DNA of 64,000 bases from Bin87 sp965261195 (GCA_965261195.1 OZ253455.1:2790001-2854000), one strand, 5' to 3'; positions 40,764-49,842 are shown, counted from the first letter of the stretch. Numbers and translations are program-made. The notes: a model not told the origin generated them from the letters alone.

Positions 40764-41855
40764 TTACAGGTCGTAGTGGGTTCGGGCGGCGGCCTGCCGC
40801 GGGTCATCCTGCTGGAACAGGTCGGGATGTTTGCCGCGGGCCAGCGCCAGATGGTAGGTGAACAGCTGCAGTGGCGTCACGGCGATGATGGGCATCAGAT
40901 CGGCTGGACAGTCGGGCAGCGGGAAGATGCGGGCGCCGGTGGCGGCTACATCAGCGACTATCGCATCCGAGGACGGTGCGCTCATCAGTGCCCAGACCGG
41001 TGTGCCCAATTCCTGAGCGGCCAGCGCCAGGTTCAGGGTGCGGCCACGGTCGTCGCCTGGCGGTGCGATCAGGGTCAACAGGCAGTCGGAATCCAGCGAG
41101 CAGAACGGGCCGTGGAGCAGTTGCTCGGTCTGGAACCCTTCGCAGTCGGCCCGGCTGGTTTCCTTGATTTTGAGGGCCACTTCGTAGGCATTGGCACGAT
41201 TGGCGCCCCAGCCGGCGGAGATGAAACGCCGCCGCGTGTGGTGCTCAACTGCTACGCTCCTGATGTCATCCTCGGCGGCCAGCACTTGCGACATTAGACT
41301 TGGCAGAGTGTCCGGGGCACTCCCAACGGATTGCGGCGCCACGGCCCGGTTTAGCATCGCAACGACGGTCAATGCGGTGGTGTAGCTGATGGTAAACGCC
41401 GAGGAAATCTCCGGCGACACCGTATGAATCATCCGGTCCGCCACCTGTATACGCGGGCCAGGATTAGTCGAGGTGATGGCGACGGTGTACGCTCCGGTGG
41501 ACACGGCATAGTCCAGCGCGTCGTAGGACGACCGCTTGGTTCCCCGGTGGCTGAATACGATAACCGCATCGTCGGAAGTAACCCGAGGCGGAGCTGTGCA
41601 AAACTCAAAGGAGTTGCACGCAAAAGTCTCCGGCCCGTCCGTCAGCATCCCCTGGCCGGCCAGCGCCGCGTGCCACGACGTGCCGATGCCCACCAGATAG
41701 ATGCGCCGACGCGTGGCGAGCGTTGCGGCCACCTCTGCGCAAACGTCCCGCTGGCTGTCCAGCACAGAAGCGATGGCGTCGGGCTGAGACACAATGGCGT
41801 CGTACATATGGTAGGGATGGGCAGCGCGCGGCGTGGGGGTGGCCGGTGTCGTCAT
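40764..41855 (-). CDS. SIS-domain sugar isomerase/deaminase-like protein (GlmS C-half type)
   Basis: 363 residues with two SIS (sugar isomerase) domains and no glutaminase domain. Domain 1: RRIYLVGIGTSWHAALAGQGM, then IVFSHRGTKRSSYDAL (phosphosugar loop with Ser/Thr). Domain 2: FISAGWGANRANAYEVALKIKETSRADCEGFQTEQLLHGPF, the GlmS-like EALKxKE-HGP pattern. Expected to bind a phosphorylated amino sugar; may act as fructosamine deglycase or glucosamine-6-phosphate deaminase. A His-rich N-terminal HPYHMYDAI stretch corresponds to the start of GlmS isomerase domains. Soluble. Confidence 0.88.
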   Translation of the reverse strand: MTTPATPTPRAAHPYHMYDAIVSQPDAIASVLDSQRDVCAEVAATLATRRRIYLVGIGTSWHAALAGQGMLTDGPETFACNSFEFCTAPPRVTSDDAVIVFSHRGTKRSSYDALDYAVSTGAYTVAITSTNPGPRIQVADRMIHTVSPEISSAFTISYTTALTVVAMLNRAVAPQSVGSAPDTLPSLMSQVLAAEDDIRSVAVEHHTRRRFISAGWGANRANAYEVALKIKETSRADCEGFQTEQLLHGPFCSLDSDCLLTLIAPPGDDRGRTLNLALAAQELGTPVWALMSAPSSDAIVADVAATGARIFPLPDCPADLMPIIAVTPLQLFTYHLALARGKHPDLFQQDDPRQAAARTHYDL

Positions 41856-42024
41856 AATAATATTCCCCGTAAGTTAGCGGTTAATCCCTGCTCGTGGGTA
41901 GCTGGTACTCGGCTCCTCTCTGATAATAACAGGACATCCTAACTGGTTGAGAATCCACCGCCGAATCTGGCGAGCTGCCGGCCTATGCTATCATCGCAAT
42001 GTCGAACATTCACGGAGGTGCGCC

Positions 42025-42282
42025 ATGGCTACTATAAACGTGCCAGACTTGGACGAAGCAGTTGTGTACTGGCTCAAAAAACGGGCCGCCGACCACAATC
42101 GGTCTTTGGAAAACGAGATTCGCGACATTCTGGCGCGCGTCGCAGCAGATGAACGGGATGCGAAGCAAAAAGCGTTCCTGGAGATTTCCAGAGAACTGAG
42201 GAAGTTGACCGCCGGCCGGCCGCAAACACCCTCCGAAATACTAATCCGGGAGGACCGTGACAGCGACCACGGACGTTTGTAA
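42025..42282 (+). CDS. FitA/VapB-like antitoxin
   Basis: 85 residues from ATG 42025 with GGAGG five bases upstream. A ribbon-helix-helix type N-terminus (ATINVPDLDEAVVYWLKKRAADHNRSLENEIRDIL) matches the FitA/Arc family that binds operator DNA and whose C-terminus wraps a PIN toxin. Its TAA overlaps the ATG of the PIN gene by one base (TAATG), so the pair is translationally coupled. Confidence 0.88.
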   Translation: MATINVPDLDEAVVYWLKKRAADHNRSLENEIRDILARVAADERDAKQKAFLEISRELRKLTAGRPQTPSEILIREDRDSDHGRL

Positions 42283-42707
42283 TGCGGCTTGTAGTGGATG
42301 CTAGCGTAGCCATCAAGTGGCTTGTGGACGAGGAAGACTCTGATACCGCCGGGCATTTGCTAACCCAAGGCCACATCCTTCATGCTCCGCGCCTGATGGC
42401 CGCCGAAATCGCTAATGCCTTATGGCGCAAAGCCCGTTCAGGCGAGATAGCGCGGCATGACGCTACCGTGCTGGCAGATTCTCTGACGGATATCCAAGTG
42501 CGGTGGGCAGACGATGAGCAAGTTTGTTCCCATGCCGCCCGTATCGCTATTGACTTGGGCCATCCCGCTTATGATTGCGTATATCTGGCTCTGGCCCATC
42601 TTATCGACGGCCTGATGGTCACCGCAGACACTCGTTTTGCGAACGCGGTGGCGTCAACTGAACACCGCAGCCGGGTAACTTTGCTGGCGGATTTTACGCC
42701 GGAGTAA
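42282..42707 (+). CDS. VapC-like PIN-domain toxin
   Basis: 141 residues. PIN ribonuclease with the acidic metal site: Asp6 in LVVDASVAIKW, Glu in MAAEIANALW, Asp in HPAYDCVYLAL and Asp in VTADTRFANAV. All four are intact. Expected to cleave a tRNA or rRNA when released from the antitoxin encoded just upstream. Confidence 0.92.
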   Translation: MRLVVDASVAIKWLVDEEDSDTAGHLLTQGHILHAPRLMAAEIANALWRKARSGEIARHDATVLADSLTDIQVRWADDEQVCSHAARIAIDLGHPAYDCVYLALAHLIDGLMVTADTRFANAVASTEHRSRVTLLADFTPE

Positions 42708-42848
42708 CGGCGCAACCGACCGACCGGCCCGCGCGCCGGTATTCGCGAACACGGGCCGGCTGCTGCCCTGTGTTATCATCCCGCTATTGCCGGCCCATCC
42801 CGGCCTAATCACTTTGACCGCTTTACGCCCGATGCAGGAGGCTCAATT

Positions 42849-43877
42849 ATGCCATTCGGAGGCAATGACTGGCTCGCGCTCCAAACCGAAGCGACGCTGG
42901 AGCCCGAGATTCCCATTTGTGACCCGCACCATCATTTTTGGGACTTCCGCACCGAGCGAATCCCCTACCAGCGATACCTCCTCCACGAGCTGGCCGACGA
43001 CATCAACAGTGGCCACAACGTAACTTCCACAGTGTTTGTCGAGGCACGGTCGATGTACCGCAGCACGGGCCCGGAAGAAATGCGCCCGGTGGGCGAGGTT
43101 GAATTTGTGCAGGGTTTGGCAGCGGCATCGGCCAATGGACTCTACGGGCCAGGGCGCGCCGCCGCATCCATCGTCGGACACGCCAACTTGCACCTGGGCG
43201 ATGGCGTCAAGCCGGTGCTGGAGGCGTTGCAGGCGGCCAGTCCCAACCGGTTCCGGGGCATCAGGCACTCGGTTACCTGGGACCCTCATCCCGAGATCGA
43301 AAATACCGCCGCCCACAACCAGCCGGGGCAACTGGCCAGCGATAACTTCCGCGCCGGCGCCCGCGTCCTGGCCAGCATGGGCCTCTCCCTGGAAGGCTGG
43401 ATGTACTTCCCCCAGATGCCGGAACTGGCCGACTTTGCCAGGGCAGTGCCAGACTTGACCATAATTCTGAACCACATCGGCGGGCTGCTGCGGGTGGGGC
43501 CTTACGCCAACAACGATGCAGAGGTGCTGGACACCTGGCGCAAGGGCATTGCCGCCGCCGCGTCCGCGCCCAACGTGGTTATCAAGCTGGGCGGCATCGG
43601 GATGCCCCGCACCGGGTTCGACTGGCACGAGCGCGCGGCGCCGGCGAGTTCCGAGGAACTGGCCGAGGGCATGGCTCCCTTGATGAGCTACTGCATTGAG
43701 CAATTCGGACCGGATCGCTGTATGTTCGAGAGCAACTTCCCGGTGGACAAGGTTTCCTACTCCTACAACGTGATGTACAACGCATTCAAGCGGCTGTCCA
43801 AAGGCTACTCCGCAACCGAGCGGTCGGCCATGTTCCACGACACCGCCGTGCGTGTGTACCGCGTGGACGAGAGCTAA
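42849..43877 (+). CDS. COG3618-type TIM-barrel metal-dependent hydrolase, copy 1
   Basis: 342 residues. The N-terminal metal motif ICDPHHHFWD is that of amidohydrolase-2 enzymes. Other segments: STVFVEARSMYR, GIRHSVTWDPHPEIEN, LTIILNHIGGLLR, FGPDRCMFESNFPVDKVSYSY (the final Asp/metal strand). It shares this layout with copy 2 at 44734. The family includes lactonases and decarboxylating hydrolases; substrate unknown. The ATG has GGAGG close upstream (GCAGGAGGCTCAATT). Confidence 0.9.
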   Translation: MPFGGNDWLALQTEATLEPEIPICDPHHHFWDFRTERIPYQRYLLHELADDINSGHNVTSTVFVEARSMYRSTGPEEMRPVGEVEFVQGLAAASANGLYGPGRAAASIVGHANLHLGDGVKPVLEALQAASPNRFRGIRHSVTWDPHPEIENTAAHNQPGQLASDNFRAGARVLASMGLSLEGWMYFPQMPELADFARAVPDLTIILNHIGGLLRVGPYANNDAEVLDTWRKGIAAAASAPNVVIKLGGIGMPRTGFDWHERAAPASSEELAEGMAPLMSYCIEQFGPDRCMFESNFPVDKVSYSYNVMYNAFKRLSKGYSATERSAMFHDTAVRVYRVDES

Positions 43878-44005
43878 GCGGCGCCGGCTGCGTAAAATAT
43901 GGCAATGGGCGCCGGGCTAACCACAATGGTTGGCCCGGCCAATGAGACAACCCTATTACCACTCTCCGCAAAACAGTACACTAATAAGACTAGGCAAATC
44001 GCGCG

Positions 44006-44710
44006 ATGACCACTATCCACGACATTCAGGACCTGTTCCGTCTGCTGGACGCTAACCCGGAGTATCGGGCTGCGCTGCGCCGGTATGTGCTGACCGAGGA
44101 GCTGCTTACACTGCCGGCGCGGTTCGAGCGGTTCGTGGAGGAGCAGCTCCAGTTCAACCGGGAGCAGCTCCAGTTCAACCGGGAGCAACGCAGGTTCAAC
44201 ACAGAGCAACGCAGGTTCAATTCCGAAACACGCCGGGACATCGGCGAGATACGTCAGGACATCGGCGAGATACGTCAGGACTTGGGCCAGATTAAAGGCG
44301 CTCATGCTCGCAACGAAACCACCCGTCAGAGCCTGGTCATCGCTCGGCGCATGGGGTTCCGCTACACTCGTACCCTGACCGATGCTGACCTGCTGGCAAT
44401 GGCGGAAGATTCTGACATCTCCGACATAAACCCTCGAGACATCGACAGTTTCATCAGCGCGGACTTGGCAATTGAGGCAACCGACCCGAACGGCCAGATT
44501 GTGTACATCACTGTGGAAATTTCCTTTACCGGAAATCGACAGGATACGCGCCGCTCTATTAGAAATGCTGAATTTCTGGCCCGCTTCACCGGCCAGCCGG
44601 CTTACCCCGCCATCGCCAGCGTTCGCAACGACCCAGAAATCTCCGACGTTCTAGACAGTGGGCAAGTGTACTGGCACGAAATACGAGACCGGAATTTGGA
44701 ACCGGAGTAG
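44006..44710 (+). CDS. Coiled-coil protein with PD-(D/E)XK-like C-terminal domain
   Basis: 234 residues. Residues about 47-95 are seven-residue repeats (EQLQFNR, EQLQFNR, EQRRFNT, EQRRFNS, ETRRDIG, EIRQDIG, EIRQDLG), a coiled coil encoded by 21-bp tandem repeats. The C-terminal domain has NPRDIDSFISADLAIEATD and QIVYITVEISFTGN, an Asp then Glu-x-Glu arrangement like small PD-(D/E)XK proteins common in Chloroflexota and Cyanobacteria. It lies between two amidohydrolase paralogues on the same strand. Function unknown; nuclease activity is a guess. Confidence 0.8.
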   Translation: MTTIHDIQDLFRLLDANPEYRAALRRYVLTEELLTLPARFERFVEEQLQFNREQLQFNREQRRFNTEQRRFNSETRRDIGEIRQDIGEIRQDLGQIKGAHARNETTRQSLVIARRMGFRYTRTLTDADLLAMAEDSDISDINPRDIDSFISADLAIEATDPNGQIVYITVEISFTGNRQDTRRSIRNAEFLARFTGQPAYPAIASVRNDPEISDVLDSGQVYWHEIRDRNLEPE

Positions 44711-44733
44711 GACCATAACAAGGAGGCAGGACT

Positions 44734-45753
44734 ATGGCGGCGCCAATCAATGACTGGCTGGCTCAGACCATTGAACCCACGCTGGAACCCGATTTGCCCA
44801 TCTGCGACCCGCACCATCACTTTTGGGACCGGCGCGCCGACCGGGTTGAACCGCGTTATATGCTGGATGAGCTGATGGCGGATACGGGCAGCGGCCACAA
44901 CGTGGTGTCCACGGTGTTTGTGGAGGCGAGGTCGATGTACCGCGACGGCGCATCCGACGAGCTGCGTCCCGTTGGCGAAGTGGAATTTGTGCAGGGTATC
45001 GCGGCCCAGAGCGCCAGCGGCATCTACGGTGGCACTCGGGCGGCGCACGGCATTGTGGGTCACGCCAACCTGCACCTGGGCAGCGGTGTGCGTCCCGTGC
45101 TGGAGGCGTTGCGGGCCGCGTCTCCCAACCGTTTCAGCGGAATCCGCCACGGCGTGAGCTGGGACCCGCACCCGGAGGTAACTAACCCCGGCGCGTATCC
45201 CTTCCCCAATCAGTTGGCCAGCGAGGATTACCGGGCTGGCGCCAGAGTGCTGGCCGAGATGAACCTGTCCCTGGACTTGTCATGCTTGCACCCGCAACTG
45301 CCGGAAGTGGCCGATTTCGCCCGGGCTGTTCCCGACCTGACCATTGTGCTGAACCACGTGGGCGGGCTGATGCGCACCGGCCCCTACGCCGCCAACCCGG
45401 AGGAGACGATGGCCAACTGGCGCAGCGGGATTGCGGCGGCGGCGTCTGCTCCCAACGTGGCGCTCAAGCTGGGCGGCGTCGGAATGCCGAGGACGGGTTT
45501 TGACTGGCACGAACGGCCGACTCCGGTTGGCTCGGCAGAAATGGCGGCGGCAATCGACCCGATAATGCGCTACTGCATCGAGCAGTTTGGCCCCAGCCGC
45601 TGTATGTTCGAGAGCAACTTCCCGGTGGACAAGGAGTCGTTCTCGTACCATGTGATGTGGAACGCCTTCAAGCGGATGTCGGCTGATTTTTCGGCCAGCG
45701 AACGGGCGGATCTGTTCCACGGATGCGCGGCGCGGGCTTACCGCCTGGGGTAG
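44734..45753 (+). CDS. COG3618-type TIM-barrel metal-dependent hydrolase, copy 2
   Basis: 339 residues, clearly paralogous to the gene at 42849: ICDPHHHFWDRR, VSTVFVEARSMYR, HANLHLGSGVRPVLEAL, LTIVLNHVGGLMR, FGPSRCMFESNFPVDKESFSY. Metal-binding residues are intact. GGAGG lies upstream of ATG 44734. The two copies are separated by the coiled-coil nuclease-like gene, which probably inserted between duplicated genes or was duplicated with them. Confidence 0.9.
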   Translation: MAAPINDWLAQTIEPTLEPDLPICDPHHHFWDRRADRVEPRYMLDELMADTGSGHNVVSTVFVEARSMYRDGASDELRPVGEVEFVQGIAAQSASGIYGGTRAAHGIVGHANLHLGSGVRPVLEALRAASPNRFSGIRHGVSWDPHPEVTNPGAYPFPNQLASEDYRAGARVLAEMNLSLDLSCLHPQLPEVADFARAVPDLTIVLNHVGGLMRTGPYAANPEETMANWRSGIAAAASAPNVALKLGGVGMPRTGFDWHERPTPVGSAEMAAAIDPIMRYCIEQFGPSRCMFESNFPVDKESFSYHVMWNAFKRMSADFSASERADLFHGCAARAYRLG

Positions 45754-45772
45754 CCCGGTTGCCCGGTTCTCT

Positions 45773-45812
45773 CCCTCACCCCGGCCCTTTCCCATCGACG
45801 CAGAGGGGAGAG
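45773..45812 (-). repeat. Dispersed palindromic repeat, copy D (degenerate)
   Basis: CCCTCACCCCGGCCCTTTCCC ... GAGGGGAGAG resembles copy C in orientation, but the loop is longer and the arms are imperfect. It follows the amidohydrolase stop by 19 bases, in the 222-base gap before the methyltransferase. That gap also holds a short direct repeat (ATGAGTGTTTGGGG / ATGAGTGTTTGGGA, about 45867-45894). Confidence 0.6.
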
Positions 45813-45975
45813 ATCGTCGTAGCGAGACATCGGAATGGGGTACTCCCTCACCCTGAGGGAGCAGGAATGAGTGTTTGGGGATGAGTGTTTGGGAATGAAT
45901 TTATCGGAACGTGAGCAGGCGATATTCCCGGCGCGGGCTGGCGATATTGGTCTTATCAGGAGGTTGGGTTTGGCA

Positions 45976-46635
45976 ATGGATCCGCGAAACTTTCCGCCGG
46001 ATTTTTTCCAGCGGGAGGACGATAGCAATGACGCTGAGTTTTACACGATGCCGCGGCTCGTTGTCCATATTGACGACGGGGCCATCGACGCGGTTGGCAA
46101 GCTGTTTCAGCGGTTGATTCCCGAGCAGGCCGAAGTGCTGGACCTGATGAGCAGCTGGCGCACCCACTGGCCTGAATCTCATCCGCGCCGTCGCATTGTC
46201 GGGTTGGGTATGAACGCCGTCGAAATGGCCGACAACCCGCAGCTGGCTGAGTGCGTGGTGCAGGACATCAACGCCGACCCGTCATTGCCCTTTGATGACG
46301 AGTCATTTGATGCGGTGGTCATCACCGTGTCGGTGCAGTATCTGACGCGACCGCTGGAGGTATTTTCCGAGGTATCGCGCATCCTGAGGCCCGGCGGCGT
46401 GTTCGTGGTGTCCTTCTCCAACCGCTGCTTTCCCACCAAAGCGGTGCGGGTTTGGCGCAGCACCAGCGACGAAGACCATATCGAACTGGTGGCATCCTAT
46501 ATGCACCACGCCGGCGGATTCAACGGCGTGCGCGGCGGCTTGTCCAACGCCGACGATTCGCCCCCGTCGGATCCGCTGTTTGCCGTGTTCTCGTACAAGG
46601 AAACGTCAACGGAGGCGCGAGAAACTGGCGTGTAG
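45976..46635 (+). CDS. SAM-dependent methyltransferase (class I)
   Basis: 219 residues from ATG 45976. TTG 45970, six bases after AGGAGG, or ATG 45895 are alternatives. The N-terminus NFPPDFFQREDDSNDAEFY then MPRLVVHIDDGAI precedes a Rossmann core: VLDLMSSWRTHWP (motif I, lacking the usual GxGxG), VVQDINADPSLPFDDESFDAVVITVSVQYL (motifs II-IV), and ILRPGGVFVVSFSNRCFPTKAV. The family is common in photosynthetic and Chloroflexota genomes; the substrate is not known. Confidence 0.82.
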   Translation: MDPRNFPPDFFQREDDSNDAEFYTMPRLVVHIDDGAIDAVGKLFQRLIPEQAEVLDLMSSWRTHWPESHPRRRIVGLGMNAVEMADNPQLAECVVQDINADPSLPFDDESFDAVVITVSVQYLTRPLEVFSEVSRILRPGGVFVVSFSNRCFPTKAVRVWRSTSDEDHIELVASYMHHAGGFNGVRGGLSNADDSPPSDPLFAVFSYKETSTEARETGV

Positions 46636-46687
46636 TACACTGGATTTATAATATTTCGTCAGTGAACGCATTTGGAGGGGTTTTGAA

Positions 46688-47341
46688 TTGAGCGGCGTGT
46701 TCATGTACTGGGATAACTCCAACATCTTCCACGAAGCGCAACGCATTGCTGAAGAACGCAACGGCGATGTAAACGCCCGCTATCGGGTCCGCATCCACTT
46801 TGAGAACCTGCTGCGCCTGGCTCACGCCGACCGGCCGCTGACCAAAGCGATGGCCGCCGGTTCCGTTCCACCGGAATTACGCCAGCTATGGAACCGCCTG
46901 GAGAACTTGGGGGTGGAAATCAATTTGTTTGACCGCGGCGAGCGTGACCGCGGTGAGCAGCAGACTCCCGACCAGTGGCTGCAGTTACGGATGCTGGAGG
47001 ATGCTCTGGATTACAACGGGGATGCGGGCATCGTGGTTCTACTGACTGGCGACGGAGCTGGCTATGTTGAGGGCCGGGGTTTTCACAGTACCCTGGAACG
47101 AATGCACCGGCGCGGCTGGCAGGTGGAAGTGTTGTCCTGGGAGCATTCTTGTGGTCGTGGGATGCGCGAATGGGCTAAAGAGAATGGCGTATTTGTAGCG
47201 TTGGACGATTACTACGATGCTATCACCTTTATGGAACCTTCCCGCCCGGGCCATGAACTGGCGTTAGCTCGCCCCCCGGCCCCTCTGGAATTGACTCAAC
47301 GACCTATACGTGAAGCCAGCGCCGAGGAACGGCAATTATGA
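46688..47341 (+). CDS. NYN-domain protein, predicted ribonuclease
   Basis: 217 residues from TTG 46688 (GGAGGGG seven bases upstream); a TATAAT hexamer is at 46647-46652. NYN/LabA (DUF88) fold of the PIN-like superfamily: first Asp in MYWDNSNIF, Asp in TPDQWLQLRMLEDAL, and GDGAGY with the third Asp in VVLLTGDGAGYVEG. It should be a metal-dependent RNase. It overlaps a Uma2 gene by four bases (ATGA), so two predicted nucleases are translationally coupled. Confidence 0.85.
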   Translation: MSGVFMYWDNSNIFHEAQRIAEERNGDVNARYRVRIHFENLLRLAHADRPLTKAMAAGSVPPELRQLWNRLENLGVEINLFDRGERDRGEQQTPDQWLQLRMLEDALDYNGDAGIVVLLTGDGAGYVEGRGFHSTLERMHRRGWQVEVLSWEHSCGRGMREWAKENGVFVALDDYYDAITFMEPSRPGHELALARPPAPLELTQRPIREASAEERQL

Positions 47342-47892
47342 CCACTAAACCACAACTGCTAACAGCCGACGACCTGCTGCGCCTGTACAGTGAAGGCGTG
47401 CGGGGTGAACTGGTCCAGGGGGTACTGTACGAAACTATGCCGGCCGGATTGAAACATGGCGAGATTGCAATAGCTCTAGGGGCTGTCCTTTGGATACACG
47501 TTCGTCCCCAGCGGCTGGGACGGGTGTTCGGCTCCGACAGTGGTGTGCTGCTGGAAAGGAACCCGGATACGGTGCGTGAACCCGATGTTGCCTACGTTTC
47601 CGCCGAACGCCTGCCGCTGGATACCGAAATCAGAGGGTATTGCCCCGTCCTGCCTGACCTGGTGGTTGAGATAGTGTCCCCCAGCGACAAGGAAGAAAAC
47701 GTCGATAATAAGGCCATTATGTGGCTGTATTACGGCGCGCGCATGGCCCTGGTGATTAACCCGGAAACGCAGACTATTCGGGTGCGCCAGGCCAACGGGC
47801 CTACCAGGCTGCTCTCCATTGACGATACGCTGGACGGCGAGGATGTTCTGCCGGGCTTTACCTGCCCCGTGCGGGACATTTTGGAATCCTAA
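47338..47892 (+). CDS. Uma2-family (DUF820) putative endonuclease
   Basis: 184 residues, canonical Uma2 length. Motifs: LLTADDLLRL, GELVQGVLYETMPAGLKHGEI, REPDVAYVS (Asp), PDLVVEIVSPSDKEENVDNK (Asp-x3-Glu and Lys), then a WLYYGARMALVINPE strand. It belongs to a different Uma2 subgroup from the tandem array at 24.5-27.5 kb. Start ATGA overlaps the NYN gene. Confidence 0.9.
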   Translation: MTTKPQLLTADDLLRLYSEGVRGELVQGVLYETMPAGLKHGEIAIALGAVLWIHVRPQRLGRVFGSDSGVLLERNPDTVREPDVAYVSAERLPLDTEIRGYCPVLPDLVVEIVSPSDKEENVDNKAIMWLYYGARMALVINPETQTIRVRQANGPTRLLSIDDTLDGEDVLPGFTCPVRDILES

Positions 47893-48037
47893 TCTCAGGG
47901 CGGCTACGGTGTGTTGACAAATACCGTCATTCCTCTGGCGCAACGGCGGTGCCCTCTGTCACGCTTGAAGTTGTTTCCCGTGGTAGAGTTACGGTTTTGC
48001 ATGGATGTATAGGATAGACCGGATTTTGGCCGACGTA

Positions 48038-48060
48038 GGGGCAACCCTTGTGGTTGCCCC
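48038..48060. terminator. Hairpin between convergent Uma2 and nadE
   Basis: GGGGCAACC-CTTGT-GGTTGCCCC, a 9-bp perfect stem. It lies 27 bases from the nadE stop, between two convergent genes, so it may terminate from either side. Imperfect repeats of its right arm follow (GTTGCCCCG, GTTGCCC). Confidence 0.6.
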
Positions 48061-48087
48061 GCTGGTGTTGCCCCGCTTGTGGTTGCC

Positions 48088-49842
48088 CTATGCCGGCGGC
48101 AATGGCCGGTAGCGATTGACGATGGGCAGCCGGCGGTCTTTGCCGAAGGCCCGCGGTGTAATCTTGACGCCCGGTGGAGCCTGCCGCCGTTTGTACTCGT
48201 TGCGGTCGACCGCGTTCATCACCTGCCGCACCCACTCGGGATGGTGGCCCATCTCAACCATATCGGCGTAACTAAAGTCGTCTTCGACGTAGGCTTTGAT
48301 GATGGGGTCGAGCTGCTCGTAGGGTGGCAGCGTGTCCTGGTCAGTCTGGTCGGGACGCAGTTCGGCACTGGGGGGTTTGGCCAGCGTGGCCAATGGAATG
48401 AGCGGCTGGCCGTTGGCGGTGCGGTCGTTGCGCCAGCGGCAAAGGTCGTACACCAGCGTCTTGGGCACGTCCTTGAGCACTGCGAAACCGCCGGCCATAT
48501 CTCCATAGAGCGTGGCATAGCCCATGGCCATTTCGCTCTTGTTGCCGGTGGTGAGAACGAGCCAGCCGAACTTGTTGGACAAGGACATCAGCACGTTGCC
48601 GCGGATGCGGGCCTGCACGTTCTCCTCGGCCACGTTGGGCTCGGCGCCGGTGAACTGTTCGGCCAGCATTTCGGTAAAGGCGAGGTGCGCCGGCTCAATC
48701 GGCACACGCCACAATTTGATGCCCAGGCTGTCAGCCAGCTCCTGAGAGTCTGCGATGCTGCCTTCGGATGAATAGCGCGACGGCATCGTAACGCCGACCA
48801 CGTTGCCGGCGCCCAGGGCGTCGGTCGCCACGGTGGCGGTCAGCGCGGAGTCGATGCCGCCGGAGAGGCCAATCAGCGCGCGCCGGAACCCCGATTTATG
48901 CACGTAATCCCTGGTGCCCACCACCAGCGCCTGGTACACCTCCTCGGTTTCGTCCAGGTTGGGATACAACGGGGGATTGACGGCGCTTTGCCGGGTGGAA
49001 TAGTGGTGGCCGGATATTGGCGTCAGTTGCGCTCGGCCCACCTCACTGAGGATGTTGGGGCTTTCCTTGCGTGGCCGTGGGTCGCGCAGGCGCTGGCGGA
49101 ACACCGACTCCACGTCCAGGTCGGAAATGATGAGGCGGTCTTCAAATGCTGGCCCACGGGATATGACGGCGCCATCAGGCGCGCACACGATGCTGGCCCC
49201 GTCGAACACCAGTTCATCCTGGCCGCCGACGGTGTTCAAATAGGCCACGAAGACGCCGTTGTCGGCGGCGCGGGTGGCAATCATGCGCTCCCGCTGGCGC
49301 GCTTTGCCGGCGTGGAACGGAGAGGCATTGATGTTGACAATCACCTCGGCGCCAGCGTCGCGCTGCACGGCGATGGGGCCCACCGGATACCAGATGTCCT
49401 CGCAGATGTTGACTCCCACCGGCGTCCCGTTGATAACGTACACCGGGCACACATCGCCCCGACGGAAGTAGCGGTCTTCGTCGAACACGCCGTAGTTGGG
49501 CAGGTACATCTTGCGGTACCAGTCCACCATGCGGCAGTCGTTGATGATGGCGGCCGCGTTGGCAATGTCTTTGCCCACCTCCACACAGCCCACCACGGCG
49601 GAGATGCCGCGGGTGGCGGCGGCAATGCGCTCGACGGCAGCGGTGTTGTCGGCGAGGAACGATGGCTTGAACAGCAAATCCTCGGGCGGATAGCCCGTTA
49701 CGGCCAGCTCGGGGAACGCCACCAGGTCAGCGTGTGCGGCCCGCGCCTCGCCAATCAACTCGATGATGCGAGCAGTATTGCCGGGGATGTCGCCCACGGT
49801 AGGGTTGAACTGGGCCAGGGCCAACCGAAAATTGCGTTGCAT
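48088..49842 (-). CDS. nadE: Glutamine-dependent NAD+ synthetase
   Basis: 584 residues, two domains. N-terminal nitrilase-type glutaminase with catalytic Glu45 (FPELAVTGYPPEDLL), Lys111 (YRKMYLPNYGVFDE) and Cys147 (GVNICEDIW). C-terminal synthetase with the P-loop LIGLSGGIDSALTATVA, then VTMPSRYSSEGSI, LVLTTGNKSEMAMGYATLYGDMAGGFAVLKDVPKT and the tail RQAPPGVKITPRAFGKDRR. It converts deamido-NAD to NAD using glutamine. Complete and canonical. Confidence 0.97.
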   Translation of the reverse strand: MQRNFRLALAQFNPTVGDIPGNTARIIELIGEARAAHADLVAFPELAVTGYPPEDLLFKPSFLADNTAAVERIAAATRGISAVVGCVEVGKDIANAAAIINDCRMVDWYRKMYLPNYGVFDEDRYFRRGDVCPVYVINGTPVGVNICEDIWYPVGPIAVQRDAGAEVIVNINASPFHAGKARQRERMIATRAADNGVFVAYLNTVGGQDELVFDGASIVCAPDGAVISRGPAFEDRLIISDLDVESVFRQRLRDPRPRKESPNILSEVGRAQLTPISGHHYSTRQSAVNPPLYPNLDETEEVYQALVVGTRDYVHKSGFRRALIGLSGGIDSALTATVATDALGAGNVVGVTMPSRYSSEGSIADSQELADSLGIKLWRVPIEPAHLAFTEMLAEQFTGAEPNVAEENVQARIRGNVLMSLSNKFGWLVLTTGNKSEMAMGYATLYGDMAGGFAVLKDVPKTLVYDLCRWRNDRTANGQPLIPLATLAKPPSAELRPDQTDQDTLPPYEQLDPIIKAYVEDDFSYADMVEMGHHPEWVRQVMNAVDRNEYKRRQAPPGVKITPRAFGKDRRLPIVNRYRPLPPA

